DNA of 64,000 bases from Bacillus sp. USDA818B3_A (GTDB lineage Bacteria > Bacillota > Bacilli > Bacillales > Cytobacillaceae), in contig NZ_JAABNN010000002.1 in the NCBI RefSeq assembly GCF_009928415.1, forward strand, positions 186,001-250,000, written 5' to 3'. Below are positions 1-10,850 of the stretch, piece after piece (positions within the stretch are counted from its first letter, which is position 1; each line of letters opens with the position of its first letter). The notes under the pieces were generated by a model. The model searched no databases, was not told the DNA's origin, and saw only the letters and a program-made list of their open reading frames with translations. The position numbers and the translations under genes were made by a program.

Positions 1-147
1 TGAGTTTACGAGAATAACACGATAGCCCTCTTCTTTTAGAGCAATACACGCCTGTGCCCCTGCATAGTCAAATTCTGCTGCCTGGCCGATGACAATGGGT
101 CCTGAACCGATTACTAGAATGGATTTGATATCTGTACGTTTAGGCAT
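1..147 (-). CDS. carB: Carbamoyl-phosphate synthase large subunit, N-terminal 49 residues (partial)
   Basis: Only the first 49 codons lie in the window; the gene continues past its left edge. The protein begins [17 protein letters not shown] and has the glycine-rich start of the first ATP-grasp half ([16 protein letters not shown]). The full enzyme makes carbamoyl phosphate from bicarbonate, ATP and ammonia supplied by CarA, in the cytoplasm. Its ATG lies inside the end of carA: the two genes share 8 bp (ATGCCTAA on the minus strand), so translation is probably coupled. It is the last gene of the pyr operon seen here and would be called pyrAB in Bacillus naming. Identification is firm despite the short piece. 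Confidence 0.95.
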   Translation of the reverse strand, partial: MPKRTDIKSILVIGSGPIVIGQAAEFDYAGAQACIALKEEGYRVILVNS

Positions 148-1231
148 TTGCTGAAACCTCCTGTTTGTGCTTTTCCATCATGTGAATGAATTGGTTAAAT
201 AGGCCGTTTGCATCTTCTGGTCCTGGGGATGCTTCGGGATGATATTGAACAGTGAATGCTGGATAATCTAGATGTTTTAGTCCTTCCACTGTACCGTCGT
301 TCACTGCAATGTGAGTAACTTCTAATCTTGTATTTTTAATCGATTCTTCTTCCACTGTATAACCGTGGTTTTGTGAAGTAATCGCAACCTTTCCTGTTGA
401 AAGGTCTTTGACCGGATGGTTTGAACCACGGTGACCGAACTTCATTTTTTCTGTGTTAGCTCCGCACGCTAGGGCAAATAACTGATGACCTAAGCATATT
501 CCAAACAATGGCACTCTGCCTAATACACCTTTTAGCATATCGATTGCTTCTGGAACATCCTTTGGATCTCCAGGTCCATTTGACAGCATAATACCGTCCG
601 GACGTAACTGAAGGATTTCGTCTGCTGTTGTATGATATGGAACTACAACCACATCACAATCACGGTGGTTAAGTTCCCGTAAGATTCCGTGCTTCATTCC
701 AAAATCCACAAGAACCACTCGTTTGCCGCGGCCTGGGCTTGGATAAGCATTTTTAGTGGAAACTTGTTTTACTTGATTCGTTGGAAGCGGAGCTTTTTGC
801 AATTGGCTCAAAACTTCTTGTGGATCTTTTTCGATGCTGCAGATGGCACCTTTAAGTGTACCGTATTGACGGATAATCCGTGTTAATTTACGTGTATCAA
901 TCCCTGCAATCCCAGGGATTTTCTTCATGTCAAAGTATTCGTCTAAGGTATATTCATTTCTCCAGTTGGATGGGAAGTCTGCTGCCTCTTTAACAACCAG
1001 CCCCTTTACAGCAGGGTTAATAGACTCAAAATCGTCGCGGTTGATCCCGTAATTGCCGATCAGCGGGTAGGTTAAGGTTACAATTTGTCCGCAATAGGAT
1101 GGGTCAGAAATAATTTCCTGATAGCCAGTCATCCCTGTATTAAAAACAACTTCACCAATTGTTTCTGTATCACTGCCGAAGCCTTTACCAATAAAAATTG
1201 TGCCATCTTCTAAAATTAGTTGTTTTTTCAT
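140..1231 (-). CDS. carA: Carbamoyl-phosphate synthase small (glutaminase) subunit
   Basis: A protein of 363 residues that hydrolyses glutamine and channels ammonia to CarB for carbamoyl phosphate synthesis. The N-terminal half is the CarA-specific domain (starts [11 protein letters not shown]). The C-terminal half is a class I glutamine amidotransferase with the nucleophile in GICLGHQ near residue 240 and the His/Glu pair in YHPEASPGP near the end. A longer reading frame runs upstream, but the ATG at 1231 is preferred: it sits in an ATGA overlap with the pyrC stop, has an AAAGGA ribosome site about 12 bp upstream, and gives the family N-terminus. Called pyrAA in Bacillus. Control comes from the upstream PyrR attenuators. 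Confidence 0.97.
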   Translation of the reverse strand: MKKQLILEDGTIFIGKGFGSDTETIGEVVFNTGMTGYQEIISDPSYCGQIVTLTYPLIGNYGINRDDFESINPAVKGLVVKEAADFPSNWRNEYTLDEYFDMKKIPGIAGIDTRKLTRIIRQYGTLKGAICSIEKDPQEVLSQLQKAPLPTNQVKQVSTKNAYPSPGRGKRVVLVDFGMKHGILRELNHRDCDVVVVPYHTTADEILQLRPDGIMLSNGPGDPKDVPEAIDMLKGVLGRVPLFGICLGHQLFALACGANTEKMKFGHRGSNHPVKDLSTGKVAITSQNHGYTVEEESIKNTRLEVTHIAVNDGTVEGLKHLDYPAFTVQYHPEASPGPEDANGLFNQFIHMMEKHKQEVSANA

Positions 1232-2514
1232 ACTAACACACGTCCTTTTTCCCAAGCGATTTCTCCTCCAGCGATTGTCATTTCCGGCCAACCTTTACAT
1301 TTCCAACCGCCAAATGGTGTATTTTTTCCTTTTGATAAGAATTCCTCTGTATTAATTTCTTGTTCTTTATCTAAGTTCAAGAGAACTAAATCTGCTGCTG
1401 CTCCAACTTCAATTCTTCCATATGACAGGCCAAATGCATCTGCCGGTTTGACTGTTAAATAATCGATTAACTGTTCGAGTGTCATTACATTTTTTAAGAC
1501 AAGGTGCGTGTATAGAAGCGGAAACGCTGTTTCTAGCCCGACGATGCCAAATGGTGCAAGCGTCATTCCCTCTGCTTTTTCTTCTGCTGTATGCGGAGCA
1601 TGATCGGTTGCAATGAAATCAATCGTTCCGTCTAAGAGCCCTTCTATTAAGGCTTTGCGGTCTTCCGCAGAACGAAGCGGCGGATTCATTTTAAAGTTGG
1701 CATCCAAGCCTGGGATATCATCTTCAGATAACAATAAGTGATGCGGTGTTACCTCTGCTGTTACTTTTATTCCTGCTCGTTTCGCATCTCTAACTACCCT
1801 GACTGATTCCTTTGTGCTGATATGGCAGACATGATAATGGCAGTCCGCTGCTTCCGCTAACAGCACATCTCTGGCAATTTGAACAGATTCACAGATAGAT
1901 GGAATTCCATTTAATCCATGCTTCTTGGCAAATGAACCATCATGGACAGAACCCTTGTTGATTAATGTGTTTTCTTCACAGTGAGCGACAATCGCCATAT
2001 CAAGTGCGGCCGCTTTCTGCATCGCTTCAAGCATCATGTTTGCCGATTGTACGCCAACCCCGTCATCCGTAAAGGCAAACGCGCCATTAGCTTTCAAGCC
2101 CTCAAAATCCGTTAACTCCTGACCTAACTGGCGGATGGTGATGGACGCATATGGAAGCACCCTAACCCTTGCAGTCTCCTTAATTCGTTTTTGCAAGTCC
2201 TCCATGTTAGTAATGGTGTCAGGCACCGGTCTTGTGTTTGGCATGTTGGCAATAGTGGTAAATCCGCCTCTTGCTGCTGCTGCTGTTCCGGTTGCGATGG
2301 TTTCTTTCTTTTCGCCGCCTGGTTCACGCAGGTGTACATGCAGGTCGATAAATCCAGGTGAGACTAATTTTCCTTCAGCGTTCACTGTCCGATCCGCAAT
2401 TGCATCTATTTTCTTTTCAATCTTTGTAATTACGCCATCTTCTATTAATATATCGCCCTGTTTCTTTTCTCCGTTAGAAGCTATGTAGCATGTGTTTTGA
2501 ATAAGTAGTTTCAT
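1228..2514 (-). CDS. pyrC: Dihydroorotase
   Basis: A 428-residue class I dihydroorotase (amidohydrolase fold), which cyclises carbamoyl aspartate to dihydroorotate in the third step of pyrimidine synthesis. Visible metal-site motifs are HVHLREPG near residue 60 and ATDHAPH near residue 303. Start ATG 2514 (MKLLIQNT) is chosen because an AAGGAGG site lies about 9 bp upstream; the frame can be opened further to a TTG at 2532, but that codon lies next to the ribosome site. It overlaps the end of pyrB by 41 bp and its stop overlaps the carA start. Length agrees with the Bacillus enzyme. Confidence 0.97.
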   Translation of the reverse strand: MKLLIQNTCYIASNGEKKQGDILIEDGVITKIEKKIDAIADRTVNAEGKLVSPGFIDLHVHLREPGGEKKETIATGTAAAARGGFTTIANMPNTRPVPDTITNMEDLQKRIKETARVRVLPYASITIRQLGQELTDFEGLKANGAFAFTDDGVGVQSANMMLEAMQKAAALDMAIVAHCEENTLINKGSVHDGSFAKKHGLNGIPSICESVQIARDVLLAEAADCHYHVCHISTKESVRVVRDAKRAGIKVTAEVTPHHLLLSEDDIPGLDANFKMNPPLRSAEDRKALIEGLLDGTIDFIATDHAPHTAEEKAEGMTLAPFGIVGLETAFPLLYTHLVLKNVMTLEQLIDYLTVKPADAFGLSYGRIEVGAAADLVLLNLDKEQEINTEEFLSKGKNTPFGGWKCKGWPEMTIAGGEIAWEKGRVLV

Positions 2515-3418
2515 TTTGGTTTCCTCCTTCAAGGCTCTCGATTGATCTTTTGATTGCTGCCATTCTCACGTACACACCGTTTTCCATTTGCTTAAAGATT
2601 CTTGAACGCTTGCACTCTACAAGACTATCAGCTATTTCTACATTTCTATTAACTGGAGCAGGGTGCATGATAATGCTGCCCGGCTTCATCATTTTTTCTC
2701 TTTCAATAGTAAGTCCGTATTGTTTGTGATATTCATTTGCCGTGAAGCTGCTTTTTTGTTGATGGCGTTCATGTTGAACTCTTAACAGCATAACAACATC
2801 CGATTCTTGAATTGCTTGATCAATCGGTCTGTATTTTGACATATCCGCACTGCGGGAATCAAACCACTCTTCAGGACCTGAGAATATCACTTCCGCCCCT
2901 AACCTAGTTAGTACATCTGCATTTGAACGGGCCACTCGGCTATGGCGAATGTCTCCAATAATAGCGATTTTCAACCCATCGAATTGACCATACTCTTCAT
3001 GAATGGTCATTAAATCTAAAAGTGATTGTGTAGGATGATGTCCGCACCCATCACCGCCATTAATAATCGGAATGTTCACTTTCCCTACTAACTCATCAAA
3101 GTAGCGGTCCTGGTCGTGACGAATGATCACTGTTTTTACACCGATAGATTCTAATGTTTTAACTGTATCATAAAGTGTTTCCCCTTTTTGAACACTTGAT
3201 GTCAGGACTTCAAAGTGGATTGCATCAAGACCTAACCTTTTTTGAGCTACTTCAAAACTGCTCTTTGTTCTTGTACTTGGTTCAAAAAATAGGTTGGCGG
3301 CAAATATTTTTCCTTCTGGATGCCACTCCATTCCTTTTTTAAAGTTATGAGCATCATTTAAGATTTGATAAATCTCATCCACCTTTAATTCATTCGTGGT
3401 TAATAAGTGTTGTAACAT
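2474..3418 (-). CDS. pyrB: Aspartate carbamoyltransferase catalytic subunit
   Basis: Transfers the carbamoyl group of carbamoyl phosphate to aspartate, the committed step of pyrimidine synthesis. The carbamoyl-phosphate loop [12 protein letters not shown] lies near residue 50, and LRVQHER and HPAPVNR further on are typical of the family. The 314-residue product is a little longer at the C-terminus than the B. subtilis enzyme, and this extra tail is what overlaps pyrC. The reading frame extends upstream to an ATG at 3451, but that codon lies in the poly-U tract of the attenuator terminator; ATG 3418 ([11 protein letters not shown]) behind an AAAGGCGGG site is preferred. No regulatory PyrI gene is present, as expected for Bacillus. 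Confidence 0.97.
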   Translation of the reverse strand: MLQHLLTTNELKVDEIYQILNDAHNFKKGMEWHPEGKIFAANLFFEPSTRTKSSFEVAQKRLGLDAIHFEVLTSSVQKGETLYDTVKTLESIGVKTVIIRHDQDRYFDELVGKVNIPIINGGDGCGHHPTQSLLDLMTIHEEYGQFDGLKIAIIGDIRHSRVARSNADVLTRLGAEVIFSGPEEWFDSRSADMSKYRPIDQAIQESDVVMLLRVQHERHQQKSSFTANEYHKQYGLTIEREKMMKPGSIIMHPAPVNRNVEIADSLVECKRSRIFKQMENGVYVRMAAIKRSIESLEGGNQNETTYSKHMLHSF

Positions 3419-3442
3419 CCATTTCCCGCCTTTCGTATTCAT

Positions 3443-3560
3443 AAAAAACACCCTGACTAATGGTCAGGGTGTTTTAGTAGCTGCAATTTAACAAAGATTC
3501 GGAAAGATCTCCATCTTTGCATTGCTTCACACCCTTATAAGCCTCTCTGGACTTCCTTTA
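3443..3560 (-). promoter_or_regulatory. PyrR-dependent attenuator in the pyrP-pyrB gap
   Basis: On the minus strand the PyrR binding core AGTCCAGAGAGGCT is at 3540-3553. It is followed by a terminator hairpin ACACCCTGAC-loop-GTCAGGGTGT (3448-3472) with a U-rich tail. In B. subtilis, UMP-loaded PyrR binds such a core and lets the terminator form; this is the last of three such sites and controls pyrB onward. Confidence 0.92.
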
Positions 3561-3574
3561 AAAGGTTCGTTTAT

Positions 3575-4879
3575 TTATGCAGTTTTCTCATTTTTACCCT
3601 CTGCTTCAAACATACTTTCTTCTGCTTCAGGTTTTCCTGGCAAGATCACATTTAGCAGGACACCAATAATTGCTGCTAACGCCATCCCTTGGATTTCGAT
3701 ATTGAAAGGAAGCTTTACAATGGCTCCTCCTATTCCAATTACCAAAATGACAGATGAGATGACAAGGTTCCGTTTATCGCCAAAGTCAATCTTACTATCA
3801 ACCAGCATTCTTAATCCTGATGAAGCGATGATCCCGAATAGCAGGATGGACACGCCGCCCATAACTGGTGTCGGAATCGTTTGGATAAGGGCTGTTACCT
3901 TACCTATAAACCCGAAGATAATCGCGAAAATTGCTGCACCTGCGATAACGTACACACTGTACACTCGTGTGATCGCTAAGACCCCAATGTTTTCTCCGTA
4001 CGTAGTTTTTGGCGGTCCGCCTATTAAAGCAGAAATCATTGTTGCTGTACCATCACCTAATATGGAACGATGTAAACCTGGATTTTTAATGTAGTCACGT
4101 CCTACAACTTTGCTAAGAACAAGCTGATGACCAATGTGTTCGGATAAAGTAACAATGGCAATTGGTACTACCAATGCGACTATCCCCCATGAAAACTTTA
4201 CTTTGTATGAGACAAAAGGAATAATGAATTCTGGCATTTCAAACCAATGTGCCTGTATGACAGGCGTGAAATCGACAATCCCAACAATTAACGCATAGGT
4301 ATATCCAATCACTATTCCGGCTAAAATCGGAATCACACTTAAAATCTTTTTAGCAAAAATCGAGAATATGATCGTGGCAGCCAAAGTTACTAGTGCTACC
4401 GAGAAATGAAGCATACTATATTTGCCTTCAGCATTATTCATTGCATTTCCAACCGCGTTCCCAGAAAGAGCTAGACCAATTACCATGATGACAGGACCCA
4501 CCACAATCGGCGGCAATAAATTCATGATCCACCGGTGACCTGACCTGCTGATCACTATGGCAACAATCCCATAAACTAGACCCGCAATGAATGTTCCAAC
4601 CATTGCTGCCCCGGGTCCGCCTGTTTCGTAAAGGATTTTGATTGGAGCTATATAAGCAAAGGATGAACCAAGGTATGCAGGCACTGTCCCTTTTGTAATT
4701 AAAAGAAAGGCTAGCGTACCTAATCCACTAGAAATTAAGGCAAGCGCTGGACTTAAACCGATAAGATATGGTACGAGTATCGTTGCTCCAAACATGGAGA
4801 ATAAGTGTTGTATACTTAAGGTAAACCATTGACCTGGTTTTGGAACATCTCTTACATCTAAAATTGGTTTGTTTTTCAT
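3575..4879 (-). CDS. pyrP: Uracil permease
   Basis: A 434-residue member of the NCS2 (nucleobase-cation symporter 2) family that imports uracil across the cytoplasmic membrane. The protein is almost entirely hydrophobic with about a dozen or more membrane segments, starting after MKNKPILDVRDVPKPGQW, and carries the family signature QHLFSMFGATILVPYL near the N-terminus. ATG 4879 is chosen because a GGGGGAG ribosome site lies 10 bp upstream; an in-frame ATG at 4936 lies directly behind the attenuator poly-U tract and would add a basic tail not expected in the family. Placed between pyrR and pyrB as in B. subtilis, with attenuators on both sides. Confidence 0.95.
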   Translation of the reverse strand: MKNKPILDVRDVPKPGQWFTLSIQHLFSMFGATILVPYLIGLSPALALISSGLGTLAFLLITKGTVPAYLGSSFAYIAPIKILYETGGPGAAMVGTFIAGLVYGIVAIVISRSGHRWIMNLLPPIVVGPVIMVIGLALSGNAVGNAMNNAEGKYSMLHFSVALVTLAATIIFSIFAKKILSVIPILAGIVIGYTYALIVGIVDFTPVIQAHWFEMPEFIIPFVSYKVKFSWGIVALVVPIAIVTLSEHIGHQLVLSKVVGRDYIKNPGLHRSILGDGTATMISALIGGPPKTTYGENIGVLAITRVYSVYVIAGAAIFAIIFGFIGKVTALIQTIPTPVMGGVSILLFGIIASSGLRMLVDSKIDFGDKRNLVISSVILVIGIGGAIVKLPFNIEIQGMALAAIIGVLLNVILPGKPEAEESMFEAEGKNEKTA

Positions 4880-4936
4880 TGCTTTGTTTCTCCCCCATTT
4901 AATATGGTTTCTATTTATTGTCTTCTTTTTCGCCAT

Positions 4937-5030
4937 AAAAAAACCCTCATGTTCACATGAGGGTACAAAGAGGGTATAGAAAGGCCATAATTAATGGCTT
5001 TCCCCTTTGTCAGCCTCACAGGACTGCCTT
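4937..5030 (-). promoter_or_regulatory. PyrR-dependent attenuator in the pyrR-pyrP gap
   Basis: Minus-strand PyrR binding core AGTCCTGTGAGGCT (5012-5025) followed by the terminator ACCCTCATGTGAACATGAGGGT (4943-4964, first 20 bases quoted in pairs) and a run of seven U. Same logic as the other two pyr attenuators; it controls pyrP and everything downstream. Confidence 0.92.
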
Positions 5031-5046
5031 TTAAAAGGGCTGCTAT

Positions 5047-5742
<696 letters not shown>

Positions 5743-5748
5743 ATTCTC

Positions 5749-5777
5749 ATATTACCTCATATCTGGGCTATCGTCAA
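5749..5777 (-). promoter_or_regulatory. Sigma-A promoter of the pyr operon
   Basis: Minus strand: -35 TTGACG (5772-5777), 17-bp spacer, -10 TAATAT (5749-5754). Transcription would begin near 5742, just before the first PyrR binding site. The promoter lies between the ylyB stop and the pyr leader. Confidence 0.85.
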
Positions 5778-5780
5778 TAA

Positions 5781-6686
5781 TTATTTACGAAGTTGTTCAA
5801 GAAGATGATTAAAATCTTCAGGTAACGGCGCTTCAAACTCTATATATTCTTTCGTTCTTGGGTGTGTAAATCCAAGAATTCCCGCATGCAATGCCTGTCC
5901 GTTAATGTCTAACGTTTTCCTCGGACCATATTTGGGATCGCCGGCAAGAGGATAACCAATATATTTCATGTGGACACGGATCTGGTGGGTCCTGCCTGTT
6001 TCTAATTGACATTCTACAAAAGTAAAGTCTTTAAAACGCTCAAGCACTTGAAAATGGGTAACGGCATGTTTGCCGTTATCAACAACCGCCATACTTTGGC
6101 GATCTTTTGTATCTCGAGCGAGCGGCGCATCAATCGTACCATAATCATGCGGAATAACCCCATGAACGATTGCTTTATATTTACGTGTGACAGTCTTCTC
6201 GACCAATTGATTCACAAGGCTTTCATGCGCCATATCATTTTTCGCTACCATTAATAGTCCAGATGTATCCTTATCGATACGGTGGACGATTCCCGGTCTT
6301 AACACACCATTTATACCTGATAAATCCTTACAATGTGCCATTAATCCATTAACCAATGTACCAGTCATATGCCCTGGTGCAGGATGAACGACCATCCCTC
6401 GAGGTTTATTCACCACTAATACATCTTTATCTTCATAATAGATATCTAATTCCATTTCTTCTGGAATAACATCTAATTCTTCAGGTTCTGGGATTATTAT
6501 TTCAATAACATCATTTAAGCTGCATTTATAATTCGTCTTCACAGATTGTCCGTTAACTAGGACGTTCCCATCCTTAATCCATTGCTGAACCTGTGTACGT
6601 GACCATTCTTCCTCCAACCCAGAAATGACCTTATCAATACGGTCTCCTTTTTGGTCTTCAAGAATGGTGTGTTCCATTTTCTCCAT
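5781..6686 (-). CDS. ylyB: RluD-family 23S rRNA pseudouridine synthase (YlyB)
   Basis: A 301-residue RluA/RluD-type pseudouridine synthase. An N-terminal S4 RNA-binding domain (about residues 15-75, with [17 protein letters not shown]) is followed by the catalytic domain with the aspartate motif [11 protein letters not shown] near residue 135. Family members convert uridines of 23S rRNA helix 69 to pseudouridine; the exact target here is inferred. Start ATG 6686 follows AAAGGAG at 7 bp. The start overlaps the end of lspA by 29 bp, a typical lspA-ylyB pair in Firmicutes. The next gene downstream is the pyr operon, which has its own promoter. Confidence 0.93.
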   Translation of the reverse strand: MEKMEHTILEDQKGDRIDKVISGLEEEWSRTQVQQWIKDGNVLVNGQSVKTNYKCSLNDVIEIIIPEPEELDVIPEEMELDIYYEDKDVLVVNKPRGMVVHPAPGHMTGTLVNGLMAHCKDLSGINGVLRPGIVHRIDKDTSGLLMVAKNDMAHESLVNQLVEKTVTRKYKAIVHGVIPHDYGTIDAPLARDTKDRQSMAVVDNGKHAVTHFQVLERFKDFTFVECQLETGRTHQIRVHMKYIGYPLAGDPKYGPRKTLDINGQALHAGILGFTHPRTKEYIEFEAPLPEDFNHLLEQLRK

Positions 6687-7149
6687 ATGATTTCTCCTTT
6701 GATCCCCGCTCATCAAGCAGCATTTGAATCATTAACAAAATGACACCGATAACTAAAGCAGAATCGGCAATATTAAATACTGGGAAATTATAGCTGAAAA
6801 TATACGTATGTATAAAGTCAACTACCTCTTTTCTAAGGACACGATCAATAAAGTTACCAATCGCACCGCCTAACATTAATGCCAGGGATACTCCTAACAG
6901 CATTTTCCCGCGTGCAGCTTTGTGCAGGTAATAAATAATCCCTACAATTACCACTATTGTAATAACATAAAAAAGCCACATTTGACCTTGGAGGATTCCC
7001 CATGCAGCTCCACGATTACGGTGAGAAGTAATATACAAAACATTATTAATGATTGGTATGCTCTCCCCTAATAGCATGTTGTTTACGATTAACCACTTTG
7101 TAAATTGGTCTAATAAAATTACAAAAATTGCGATTAAGTAATAAAACAC
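6658..7149 (-). CDS. lspA: Lipoprotein signal peptidase (signal peptidase II)
   Basis: A 163-residue aspartic membrane peptidase that cuts the signal peptide from prolipoproteins after lipid modification. Four membrane segments are visible, with the catalytic aspartates in GNFIDRV (Asp102) and NIADSAL (Asp129), the same positions as in B. subtilis LspA. Translation starts at a GTG (7149) with GGGGG 9 bp upstream. Lies between ylyA and ylyB and probably shares a transcript with ylyB because the genes overlap. Confidence 0.96.
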   Translation of the reverse strand: MFYYLIAIFVILLDQFTKWLIVNNMLLGESIPIINNVLYITSHRNRGAAWGILQGQMWLFYVITIVVIVGIIYYLHKAARGKMLLGVSLALMLGGAIGNFIDRVLRKEVVDFIHTYIFSYNFPVFNIADSALVIGVILLMIQMLLDERGSKEKSYGENGTHHS

Positions 7150-7248
7150 TCTAAAATACCCCCAGATAAAGTCGACAAGAGTAAGCAGTTAGCTTTTCTA
7201 ATCTCCTTTGCATTTTAGCATACTTAATCCCAAAACGACAATGAATCA

Positions 7249-7545
7249 TTATAAAAAAGCAGTAGAGAGAGGCTTTTTGTAATAGTACTCTAATTCATCA
7301 TGGTCCTTTATAGACCTCATGGTAGGAAGCATATTCAATAAATCTTCCGGGATCAGTTCTCCAGAGATTTCACACTGTCCGAAATTTCCATTTTCGAACT
7401 TTTGAATAGCTGTATTGATATCGGCTAGTTCTGCCTTGAGTATACCTGTTAACCAAGATTGTTTTGATTTCTTTTTAAGTGAATCTTCGATTTCCTCTTT
7501 TGTTTGACGGAGTTCTAAAAACAGCTTTTCCTGCATGGCATTCAT
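7249..7545 (-). CDS. ylyA: YlyA, DksA/TraR-like RNA polymerase-binding protein
   Basis: A 98-residue protein with a helical N-terminal half (ELRQTKEEIEDSLKKK) and a C-terminal region resembling the DksA/TraR zinc-finger domain (QKFENGNFGQCEISGELIP). Only one cysteine (in GQCEIS) remains of the four normally expected, so a zinc site is unlikely. The position between ileS and lspA matches B. subtilis ylyA, reported to bind RNA polymerase and modulate sigma-G genes in the forespore. Start ATG 7545 follows GGAGG at 8 bp. Assignment rests on synteny and family resemblance; the role in this organism is inferred. Confidence 0.85.
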   Translation of the reverse strand: MNAMQEKLFLELRQTKEEIEDSLKKKSKQSWLTGILKAELADINTAIQKFENGNFGQCEISGELIPEDLLNMLPTMRSIKDHDELEYYYKKPLSTAFL

Positions 7546-7683
7546 AGTTGTTACCTCCGTGATTTGTCATTTGTAATATTATCTCCGCATAACCAATCCT
7601 GACACGGTAAAACAATTGACAACGACAACAACAATTAGAGAAAAAGGTAAAAATTAATAGTACTTTTATTATAAATAAGCGTA

Positions 7684-7712
7684 TAAAAGCCCTCTGTTAA
7701 AAACAGAGGGCT
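7684..7712 (-). terminator. Terminator after ileS
   Basis: Minus strand: GCCCTCTG-TTTTTAA-CAGAGGGC followed by TTTTAT, just beyond the ileS stop at 7720. It separates ileS from ylyA. Confidence 0.88.
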
Positions 7713-7719
7713 AAAATTA

Positions 7720-10491
7720 TTAGGCTAAATGGGAATAGTTTTCTTTTACTACTTCAGCACAACGAGGACATAAAGTGCTATGCTCTCCATCCTGTCCCAC
7801 CTCAGGTGTTACAGTCCAGCAGCGTTCACATGTCTCCCCTTCAGCTTTGGTAACAACAATTGCCGCTGTCTCTAATTTAACGGCATCGTCAGGTGCTTGG
7901 TCGTAAGTTCCAGCAACTTCAAAACCAGAGACGATAAATAATTGCTGTAAGTTTTCACTGATGGAATCCAGCAATGTTTTTGACTTTTCACTTACATACA
8001 AAGTCACCTTAGCAGTTAAAGATTTACCAATTACTTTCTGGTTACGAGCTTCTTCAAGTGCTTTTAATACATCATCACGGAGCACCATGAAAGCAGACCA
8101 TTTTTCTTCCAGCGCATCCGCTCCGGCTAATTCCTGATATTCAGGAAGGTCAGTTAATTGGACACTTTCTTCTTTCACAGCCGGGATAAACGGCCAGACT
8201 TCGTCAGCTGTATGTGAAAGAATTGGAGAAACCAATTTCGTTAGAGCTAGCAGTGATTCATATAAAACTGTTTGGATGGCACGACGCTCATGGTTATCTG
8301 CTGCCTCAATATAAAGTACGTCTTTTGCAAAATCAAGATAAAAGGCACTTAAATCGAGTGTACAGAAATTATTGACTGCATGATAAATGCCGGCAAACTC
8401 ATAATTTTCATAGGCATTTCTTACATACTTAATTAAATTATTGAGTTTTACAAGCATAAATTGATCCACTTCACGTAAGTTTTCGTAAGCCACTTTGTTT
8501 GTTTCCGGATCAAAGTCTGCTAAGTTTCCTAATAAGAAACGGAAGGTATTACGGATTTTACGGTAAACCTCTGCTACTTGTTTAAGGATAGGATCAGACA
8601 CACGAACATCTGCCTGGTAGTCAACAGAAGCAACCCATAGACGCAGGATATCCGCACCTAATTGATTCATCACCTTTGCCGGTACAACCGTATTACCAAG
8701 TGATTTACTCATTTTTCTTCCTTCGCCATCAAGGGCAAAGCCGTGACTTAAAACACCCTTATATGGTGCCTTGCCAGTTACAGCTACCGCCGTTGATAAG
8801 GATGAGTTAAACCAGCCGCGATATTGGTCTGAACCTTCAAGATAGAGATCTGCAGGCCGGACTAAATCCTCACGCTCAAGCAATACCGCCTGATGGGAAG
8901 ATCCTGAATCAAACCAAACATCCATGATATCTGTTTCTTTAGTGAAAGTTCCATTCGGACTTCCTGGATGTGTGAATCCCTCAGGAAGTAAATCTTTTGC
9001 TTCCCGTTCGAACCAAACATTGGAACCATTCTCACGGAAGAGGTTAGAAATATGTTCAATTGTTTCATCCGTAATAATTTCCTCACCATTCTCCGCATAG
9101 AATACTGGAATAGGAACACCCCAGACACGCTGACGAGAAATACACCAATCACCGCGGTCACGAACCATATTAAATAATCTTGTTTCTCCCCAAGCGGGAA
9201 CCCATTTGGTTTCTTTTACTGCCTCCAATAAGTCTTCCCGGAAATCTTTAATGGACGCGAACCATTGCGCTGTCGCACGGAAAATAACCGGCTTCTTGGT
9301 TCTCCAGTCATGCGGATAAGAGTGCGTGATAAACGATAGCTTTAATAATGCTCCCGCCTCTTCTAAGGCTTGGGCAATTGGCTTATTTGCTGTATCGTAA
9401 AATAATCCTTCAAACCCTTCGGCCTCACTTGTCATCACACCTTTATCATCTACGGGACATAACACTTCTAGGCCATATTTCTGTCCAACATAGAAGTCAT
9501 CTTCCCCATGACCTGGAGCAGTATGAACACATCCAGTACCGGCATCCGTAGTAACGTGTTCCCCTAACATCACTAGAGAATCACGACCGTATAATGGATG
9601 GGCAGCAGTGATATATTCTAAACTTGAGCCTTTGACCTTTTGAACGACTTCTGTTTCTTCCCAGCCTGCCTCTTTTGAAACAGCCTCTAATAATGCCTCT
9701 GCTACGAGGTATTTCGCACCGTTCACGGAAACCACTACATAAGTTAAATCAGGATGAACAGAAATTCCAAGGTTAGCTGGAATCGTCCAAGGAGTAGTGG
9801 TCCAGATGACAATGCTTGTATCTGTATCTAGGACACCCTTACCGTCTTTGACTTTAAAGCTGACGTAAATAGACGCAGATTTTTTATCTTGGTATTCAAT
9901 TTCAGCTTCAGCCAAAGCTGATTCACTTGACGGAGACCAATAAACAGGCTTTTTGCCTTTATAAATGTAGCCTTTTTTCGCCATCTCACCAAATACTTTA
10001 ATTTGTTGTGCTTCATATTCAGGCTTAAGGGTGATGTATGGATTTTCCCAATCTCCCCTTACACCAAGACGCTTAAATTGAGTGCGTTGGTTATCAATTT
10101 GTTCAAGGGCATACTTTGTACAAAGCTCACGGAATTCTGCCACAGTCATTTCCTTCCGTTTTACCCCTTTATTAGTTAAAGCCTGTTCAATCGGCAAACC
10201 ATGTGTATCCCAACCAGGGACATATGGTGCATGGAAACCGCTCATTGATTTGTAACGGACAATCATGTCTTTTAGGATTTTATTAAGCGCATGCCCCATA
10301 TGGATATCTCCATTGGCGTATGGCGGTCCGTCATGCAAGACGAACATCGGACGTCCTTTTGTCCGTTCCTGTACCTTTTGATAGATATTCATTTCTTCCC
10401 ATTTCGCCTGAAGGTCTGGCTCTCTTTGTGGAAGATTGCCACGCATCGGGAATTCCGTTTTTGGCATTAACAGCGTGTCTTTATATTCCAT
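7720..10491 (-). CDS. ileS: Isoleucyl-tRNA synthetase
   Basis: A 923-residue class I aminoacyl-tRNA synthetase that charges tRNA-Ile. The HIGH-type motif is [10 protein letters not shown] (near residue 60) and the KMSKS motif is [10 protein letters not shown] near residue 595; a large editing (CP1) domain lies between. The C-terminal zinc motif CERCWT...CPRCAE is present, typical of bacterial IleRS type 1. The start ATG 10491 follows an AGGAGGAAGAGG site. Expression is under the T-box leader upstream. It is transcribed in the same direction as divIVA but separated from it by that leader. Confidence 0.98.
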   Translation of the reverse strand: MEYKDTLLMPKTEFPMRGNLPQREPDLQAKWEEMNIYQKVQERTKGRPMFVLHDGPPYANGDIHMGHALNKILKDMIVRYKSMSGFHAPYVPGWDTHGLPIEQALTNKGVKRKEMTVAEFRELCTKYALEQIDNQRTQFKRLGVRGDWENPYITLKPEYEAQQIKVFGEMAKKGYIYKGKKPVYWSPSSESALAEAEIEYQDKKSASIYVSFKVKDGKGVLDTDTSIVIWTTTPWTIPANLGISVHPDLTYVVVSVNGAKYLVAEALLEAVSKEAGWEETEVVQKVKGSSLEYITAAHPLYGRDSLVMLGEHVTTDAGTGCVHTAPGHGEDDFYVGQKYGLEVLCPVDDKGVMTSEAEGFEGLFYDTANKPIAQALEEAGALLKLSFITHSYPHDWRTKKPVIFRATAQWFASIKDFREDLLEAVKETKWVPAWGETRLFNMVRDRGDWCISRQRVWGVPIPVFYAENGEEIITDETIEHISNLFRENGSNVWFEREAKDLLPEGFTHPGSPNGTFTKETDIMDVWFDSGSSHQAVLLEREDLVRPADLYLEGSDQYRGWFNSSLSTAVAVTGKAPYKGVLSHGFALDGEGRKMSKSLGNTVVPAKVMNQLGADILRLWVASVDYQADVRVSDPILKQVAEVYRKIRNTFRFLLGNLADFDPETNKVAYENLREVDQFMLVKLNNLIKYVRNAYENYEFAGIYHAVNNFCTLDLSAFYLDFAKDVLYIEAADNHERRAIQTVLYESLLALTKLVSPILSHTADEVWPFIPAVKEESVQLTDLPEYQELAGADALEEKWSAFMVLRDDVLKALEEARNQKVIGKSLTAKVTLYVSEKSKTLLDSISENLQQLFIVSGFEVAGTYDQAPDDAVKLETAAIVVTKAEGETCERCWTVTPEVGQDGEHSTLCPRCAEVVKENYSHLA

Positions 10492-10545
10492 TTCCTCTTC
10501 CTCCTGTAATCCTTGTCATATAATCAGAATAGACAATAAACAAAT

Positions 10546-10790
10546 AAAAAAACCCTCTCATCCCAAATAGGGACGAGAAGGTTTTCCCGCGGTACCACCC
10601 TGATAGATAATACACAAATGTATTATCCTCTTTATCATTCGTAACGTGAACAACACGCCTAAGCCTACTGCCCCTTTAAGGGAGTTCAGCCTGGAACTCG
10701 AGGGTGATCTTCCAATTTCCCAACTCTATCAGGCTTTCACCGATCCTGACTCGCTAAAAAAGTTTTAGAAAAATTGTACTGTCCCTTTCA
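10546..10790 (-). promoter_or_regulatory. T-box riboswitch for isoleucine (ileS leader)
   Basis: This fills most of the 484-bp gap between divIVA and ileS. On the minus strand the invariant T-box AGGGTGGTACCGCG is at 10588-10601, followed by a terminator hairpin of GAGAAGG/CCTCTC type with a T run (10546-10585). Further upstream, the Stem I region contains the specifier loop GGAAGATCACCC, in which ATC (10706-10708, minus strand) is the isoleucine codon. Uncharged tRNA-Ile should pair with both sites and stabilise the antiterminator. A TTGACG at 10792-10797 could be the -35, but no well-spaced -10 was found. Confidence 0.93.
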
Positions 10791-10850
10791 TCGTCAATTT
10801 CCATTCTATTTACTATGTTTGTAAATTATATGCTAATAAAATGTATTTCG

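Noticed and set aside
3522..4094. 190-aa open frame antisense to pyrP
   Set aside because: It is the opposite-strand shadow of a membrane protein gene; no ribosome site, and composition mirrors pyrP codons.
10769..10797. TTGACG as a sigma-A promoter for the ileS leader
   Set aside because: The nearest -10-like TACAAT is only 13 bp away and the position at 17 bp is not a -10, so a promoter is not claimed.
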